This document shows, in pieces, positions 60,533-64,000 of a stretch of DNA of 64,000 nucleotides (the stretch's first letter is position 1; each line of letters opens with the position of its first letter). A program made the position numbers and the translations under genes. This stretch comes from Oscillospiraceae bacterium (lineage in GTDB: Bacteria; Bacillota; Clostridia; Oscillospirales; CAG-272), in NCBI GenBank assembly GCA_015064505.1, contig SVSB01000007.1, positions 1 to 64,000 of the forward strand, in the 5' to 3' direction. The notes beneath the pieces were generated by a model. The model had not been told where the DNA came from. It searched no databases and saw nothing but the letters and a program-made list of their open reading frames with translations.

Positions 60533-62530
60533 TTATCTCAAAGCCCCCTCGATGTGCTGAAGCCCCTCGTCAAAGAAGCTCCAATCCTTCAGCCAGCGGA
60601 GATTTTCAAGTCTGAACGCACAGGGCCATGATGCAAGCCATTGGGATGGGGTGAAGGGCGGAACGGTATGTCTACCCCAACGGGTGTGGAATATAGCTTC
60701 GTCCTGAGAGCCCGCGGGACGCAGACGTCCGTTAATGTACAGCGTTCCGTCGGAAATTCCCTGACAAGCGTTGCACCAGAAGGCAAGGGCACGCTCTCTC
60801 CACTGGATATTGCCCGTTATCTCGTAAAGCTTGATGAAGGAAAGCACGTCGCGAAGGGCGTACTGGTCAAGAGCGTTATGGGGAGTGGATACGCTGGTGG
60901 CGCCGAAGGTATCGTAATTCAGCTTTGCAATAAGGCAGTCCTCGGGATAATCCACGGTAAAGTGCATCATCCAGGTGCAAAGGTACCAGGCGATCTTTTC
61001 CGAGTATTCAACGTACTTTTTATCCCCCGTTGCCTCGTAAAGAGCAAGAGAATCGCGGAGCAGCGGAGATGCGGATTCCTTATCTATGCTATAGGTATCA
61101 AGGGCGCCGGCGGTAGTATATCCCTCGCGCTCCAGCTCCTCGTAGTAGAAATCAAAGGCGCGCTTTGCGGCATCCAGATATTTGCCGTCGCCCGTGCGCT
61201 TGGATGCGTTGATAAGAGGGAGAATAAGGAAGCAGCCGATAGTTCCCTTCTTGGATCTTACGTTGCCCTCGTAATCCCAGTTCTTTGCAAAGCAACCGTT
61301 CTCGTCCTGACTCTCAAGGGCAAAGTCGCAGGTCTTAAGCGCCCACTCAAGGTATTCGGGGCGGTCTATGCCGATCTTCTTAAGCAGATCGTAAGCCTCA
61401 AAATATCCCTCTGCGCCCGTGCCCAGGTTGCAGGCGTCGCTTCCGGGAGGAAGGGGCTTTGCGGGAGTTGCGGGGCGGGGTTTGCCAAGTCTTCTGCAGA
61501 TAATCCCCTCAAGCAGGCTCTCGGGAAATTCCCAAGGATCCAGATCCTCCTTGGTCATGGTTTCAAAGGGCAGATCAAGGAGGGGGTTAGGCTCCGTATT
61601 ATATCTCTTGTGAGCATTGATGAATCTGTTGTTCACAACGCCTTTGGTAAGCCATCCGTCAAGAACGCCCAGACCTATCTCAAGATTTTCCTTATCGCCG
61701 TTCTCTATGTAATCGTTAATAAAGGCAGTTGCAAAGGATGCGTTCTGTCCTACCCATCCGAGCTCGTAGCCGTGCTCCGACTTCTGATAGCCGTTAAGCT
61801 TTGGCAGCCACTGGGCACCGCTGGTAAATCCAATAAAGCCGTCCTTCTCCTTCTGGAGAAGATAGCGGGCGTAGGCAATGGAGAGTCTGTAAAGCTCCTT
61901 TGCGCTGAATGGAGGCTTGATGGCGTGGCCGTAATATCTCCAGGCAAAATCGAGCAGACCCTTGTAGCGGTGCTTGCTTCCGTCCGATACGGAAGCGTAG
62001 ATCACGCCCTCAAAATCGCAGGTGGGCTCCATCGTGCCTTGGAAAGGTTCGCCCCAGAAATGGCGATGGAGGGTCTTTGGCTTTTCCTCCTCGGGGAAAA
62101 TAAGCACGTGCTTTTCCCCCTCCTCCACCTTATAAAGAGAGCAGGCGGAGTTGGAGTTCGGCTCTGCCATAAGAGCGATGCTTATCTCGCAGTTTTCACT
62201 GTACGTGCAAGAGGGTATGGTAACGCGGTGAGATGCCCAGGACCAAGGAGTTCCGTCATCGGCACGATCCCCTACGTACTCGGGAGTCTTGCCCCAGCCG
62301 TTGCCGTTATAGCTTACGGCAGGTACCATAGTAAACGTCGCTTCTCCCAGAAGCACTATCTCCATGCGCATATTGTCGGTGGGCGCATCCGTATGGCGAT
62401 GCCATCTCCAAGCGCCGTCCTCAAGCTTTTCAAAGCTATCGGTTGCGCCCTCTGCCGCAACTATTGCCGCATAAGTAACTCCGTTTTCCGCTATCGCGTA
62501 TCCGTTTCCGTTTTTGATTATCTCAAGCAT
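60533..62530 (-). CDS. (Alpha/alpha)6-barrel carbohydrate-active-like protein
   Basis: 665 residues, no signal peptide. The N-terminal 200 residues are beta-rich (MLEIIKNGNGYAIAENGVTY, WRWHRHTDAPTDNMRMEIVL). The remainder shows the repeated helical pattern of six-hairpin glycosidases (KELYRLSIAYARYLLQKEKD, GYFEAYDLLKKIGIDRPEYL, DSLALYEATGDKKYVEYSEK). I cannot name a GH family. AAAGGGG precedes the ATG. Located between xylA and a C26 hydrolase. Confidence 0.6.
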   Translation of the reverse strand: MLEIIKNGNGYAIAENGVTYAAIVAAEGATDSFEKLEDGAWRWHRHTDAPTDNMRMEIVLLGEATFTMVPAVSYNGNGWGKTPEYVGDRADDGTPWSWASHRVTIPSCTYSENCEISIALMAEPNSNSACSLYKVEEGEKHVLIFPEEEKPKTLHRHFWGEPFQGTMEPTCDFEGVIYASVSDGSKHRYKGLLDFAWRYYGHAIKPPFSAKELYRLSIAYARYLLQKEKDGFIGFTSGAQWLPKLNGYQKSEHGYELGWVGQNASFATAFINDYIENGDKENLEIGLGVLDGWLTKGVVNNRFINAHKRYNTEPNPLLDLPFETMTKEDLDPWEFPESLLEGIICRRLGKPRPATPAKPLPPGSDACNLGTGAEGYFEAYDLLKKIGIDRPEYLEWALKTCDFALESQDENGCFAKNWDYEGNVRSKKGTIGCFLILPLINASKRTGDGKYLDAAKRAFDFYYEELEREGYTTAGALDTYSIDKESASPLLRDSLALYEATGDKKYVEYSEKIAWYLCTWMMHFTVDYPEDCLIAKLNYDTFGATSVSTPHNALDQYALRDVLSFIKLYEITGNIQWRERALAFWCNACQGISDGTLYINGRLRPAGSQDEAIFHTRWGRHTVPPFTPSQWLASWPCAFRLENLRWLKDWSFFDEGLQHIEGALR

Positions 62531-62633
62531 AGTTTTTCCCCTTTACGTTTTAATTATCAGGTAAAGAACCAAGACGGGTAATTATTATCTGCCCGCAACG
62601 TTGCGCCTGATACCGACGCATCCATTCAACCAC

Positions 62634-62662
62634 AGAATACCATAACGAGCCGCCGCTGTCAA
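62634..62662 (-). promoter_or_regulatory. Promoter of barrel-protein/C26 operon
   Basis: TTGACA, 17-bp spacer, TATTCT on the minus strand. The roughly 100-nt leader to 62530 shows only weak inverted repeats. Confidence 0.75.
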
Positions 62663-62768
62663 TAATTACGCGTGCCAAAACAGGACGATAATTTCCAAAC
62701 CTTTTTGTGTTTTTGCTTTTGTCGGCTGAATAATCAAGCATCACGGAAAACTGATTGCCCATTCCGCA

Positions 62769-63009
62769 TCAGCCGCAATAAAGCTCAAAGCTGTGCAGCT
62801 CAAGGAGCTTGCCGTTCTCTTCGCTTAATAGGGCAAAGAAAAGTCACCACTCGCCACTAAGCTCATTCCCTACCGAGAGAGGCATACAACGTTTTCATCC
62901 GAAGAGCTGTAAGCAACGCAAAGCTCTTTATCTCCGCACATTGCTTTTGCGGAAAGCTGTTTTTTCATCCCCGGAGAAAGACGAATTCCCTCGTCGCCCT
63001 TCTCCGTTA
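62769..63009 (-). pseudogene. Decayed gene fragment between xylA and the next promoter
   Basis: Two protein-like pieces in different frames: RLSPGMKKQLSAKAMCGDKE, then AYSSSDENVV, broken by a TAG at about 62870; and SEENGKLLELHSFELYCG ending at 62769. Between them is about 50 bp of unrelated sequence. The first piece resembles a bacterial Ig-like or carbohydrate-binding module edge; no start codon is clear. The remainder of 62663-62768 holds nothing I recognise. Confidence 0.3.
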
Positions 63010-64000
63010 TTATTTTTTTGGGCAGTCAACCTCGGTAAAAAGAATGCTGTTTACTATACCGTTCAGATACTCCTGTCTTCCGCTTGCGGGCTCGGAGGTG
63101 GATCCGAGCTTCTCCGCATACGCGGCAAGCCTTTGCAGCGTTGTGCCGTGCAGTATCTCTTTTCCTATCTCGCTTTCAAAGCTTGCGTATCTTTCCCTTA
63201 CAAAGTCGTCGATCCTTCCGTCCTCAATAATTGCCGCCGCCTTGATAAGTCCGAGAGCAAAAGTATCCATACCGAGGATGAATCCGTGGAACATATCCTC
63301 GTAGGTATTACTGGATCTGCGGTTCTTTGCATCAAAGTTAAATCCGCCCGTAAGACCGCCCGCCTTTATCACCTCGTACATACACATGGTCGCCTCGTAA
63401 ACGTCGGAGGGAAATTCGTCCGTATCCCATCCAAGAAGCGTATCGCCCTGATTTGCGTCGATAGAACCAAGCATACCGTTGATTGCGGAAACGCGAAGCT
63501 CGTGGCGGAAGGTGTGGCCCGCAAGAGTCGCGTGGTTGGCTTCAATATTCATCTTGAAGTCCTTGTCAAGACCGTACTGACGCAAAAAACCTATAGCCGT
63601 AGCCGCGTCAAAATCATACTGATGCTTCATGGGTTCCTTTGGCTTTGGCTCTATGTAGAAATCGCCTGTAAAGCCGATGGAACGACCGTATTCAACTGCC
63701 ATTTTCATAAGACGAGCAATGTTTTCCTGCTCAAACTTCATATCGGTGTTAAGGAGAGTTTCGTATCCCTCTCTGCCGCCCCAGAACACGTAGCCGCGGC
63801 CGCCGAGCTTAACGGTAAGATCAAGCGCCTTCTTGATCTGAGCCGCCGCAAAGCAGTATACCTCTGCGGAATTGGTGCTTCCCGCGCCGTTCATAAAGCG
63901 GGGGTTTGAAAACATATTTGCAGTACCCCAAAGGCACTTTATATCAGTGCCCTGCATTTTTTCAAGGATGTAGTCACTGATCTCGTCAAGGCGGCGGTTT
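63010..64000 (-). CDS. xylA: Xylose isomerase, 5' end outside window
   Basis: About 330 codons, the C-terminal three-quarters of the usual roughly 440 residues; the frame continues through base 64000. Signature regions are [14 protein letters not shown], the metal ligands in [18 protein letters not shown] and [14 protein letters not shown], and [14 protein letters not shown]. It converts D-xylose to D-xylulose. No xylulokinase gene follows; the downstream space holds a decayed fragment. Confidence 0.95.
   Translation of the reverse strand, partial: NRRLDEISDYILEKMQGTDIKCLWGTANMFSNPRFMNGAGSTNSAEVYCFAAAQIKKALDLTVKLGGRGYVFWGGREGYETLLNTDMKFEQENIARLMKMAVEYGRSIGFTGDFYIEPKPKEPMKHQYDFDAATAIGFLRQYGLDKDFKMNIEANHATLAGHTFRHELRVSAINGMLGSIDANQGDTLLGWDTDEFPSDVYEATMCMYEVIKAGGLTGGFNFDAKNRRSSNTYEDMFHGFILGMDTFALGLIKAAAIIEDGRIDDFVRERYASFESEIGKEILHGTTLQRLAAYAEKLGSTSEPASGRQEYLNGIVNSILFTEVDCPKK

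Noticed and set aside
60641..62581. 646-codon antisense frame opposite the barrel protein gene
   Set aside because: In register with sense codons and without recognisable motifs or a ribosome site.

Overview
The window looks like a chromosomal stretch from an anaerobic Clostridia-type Bacillota bacterium, probably from a gut or rumen community. The reasons are AGGAGG-type ribosome sites, consensus sigma-A promoters with 17-bp spacers, an AbrB/SpoVT fragment, a dockerin-bearing exoprotein, sugar ABC permeases with no ATPase gene beside them, and SdpI/SdpR-, PadR/DUF1700- and GH127-type loci. I see no rRNA, tRNA, CRISPR array, intact transposase or prophage. Nearly all genes lie on the minus strand in short, tightly overlapping operons. 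The species cannot be named from the sequence alone.

Layout. 1-332: end of a zinc-ribbon gene. 659-6429: a seven-gene translationally coupled cassette (HTH regulator, nucleotidyltransferase, thymidylate-kinase-like kinase, acyl carrier protein, BtrH-like protein, AMP-forming ligase, DNRLRE-like protein), with the same 29-bp dyad at both ends. 6430-9040: an AT-rich, scrambled accessory patch with a perfect promoter/terminator pair, a truncated spoVT, palindromic repeats and two orphan genes. 9103-17087: esterase, a metabolic/MATE operon, a solute-binding lipoprotein and cca. 17216-22147: a dockerin exoprotein and a CvpA-like membrane protein with tandem repeats. 22331-34895: one large carbohydrate-uptake operon with two permease pairs, a giant solute-binding protein, an NHL-TPR-YIP1 protein and a DUF5696 protein, preceded by a structured leader and phased T-tracts. 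35195-40298: DegV, metF, short metH, hydrolase. 40470-43277: ferredoxin with an FNR-like site at -41.5, a MATE pump and an RluA-type enzyme. 43286-46076: an Sdp-immunity-like locus with an ABC-2 exporter. 46270-48093: PadR/DUF1700/DUF4097 envelope module. 48232-52276: GH127 arabinofuranosidase, Gfo/Idh oxidoreductase and a divergent AraC regulator. 52300-59691: two coupled Ski2-like helicases, the second ending in a TIR-like domain, plus a YitT-type membrane protein. 59876-64000: C26 amidohydrolase, an (alpha/alpha)6-barrel-like protein, a decayed remnant and the 3' part of xylA.

The most interesting candidates are the twin-helicase/TIR operon, which looks like an undescribed defence system, and the carrier-protein cassette at the left, which looks like a small cryptic acyl- or aminoacyl-transfer pathway with its own regulator. 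The rest fits a plant-glycan-degrading anaerobe: xylose isomerase, arabinofuranosidase, a multi-permease sugar importer, a dockerin protein, and methionine/one-carbon metabolism.
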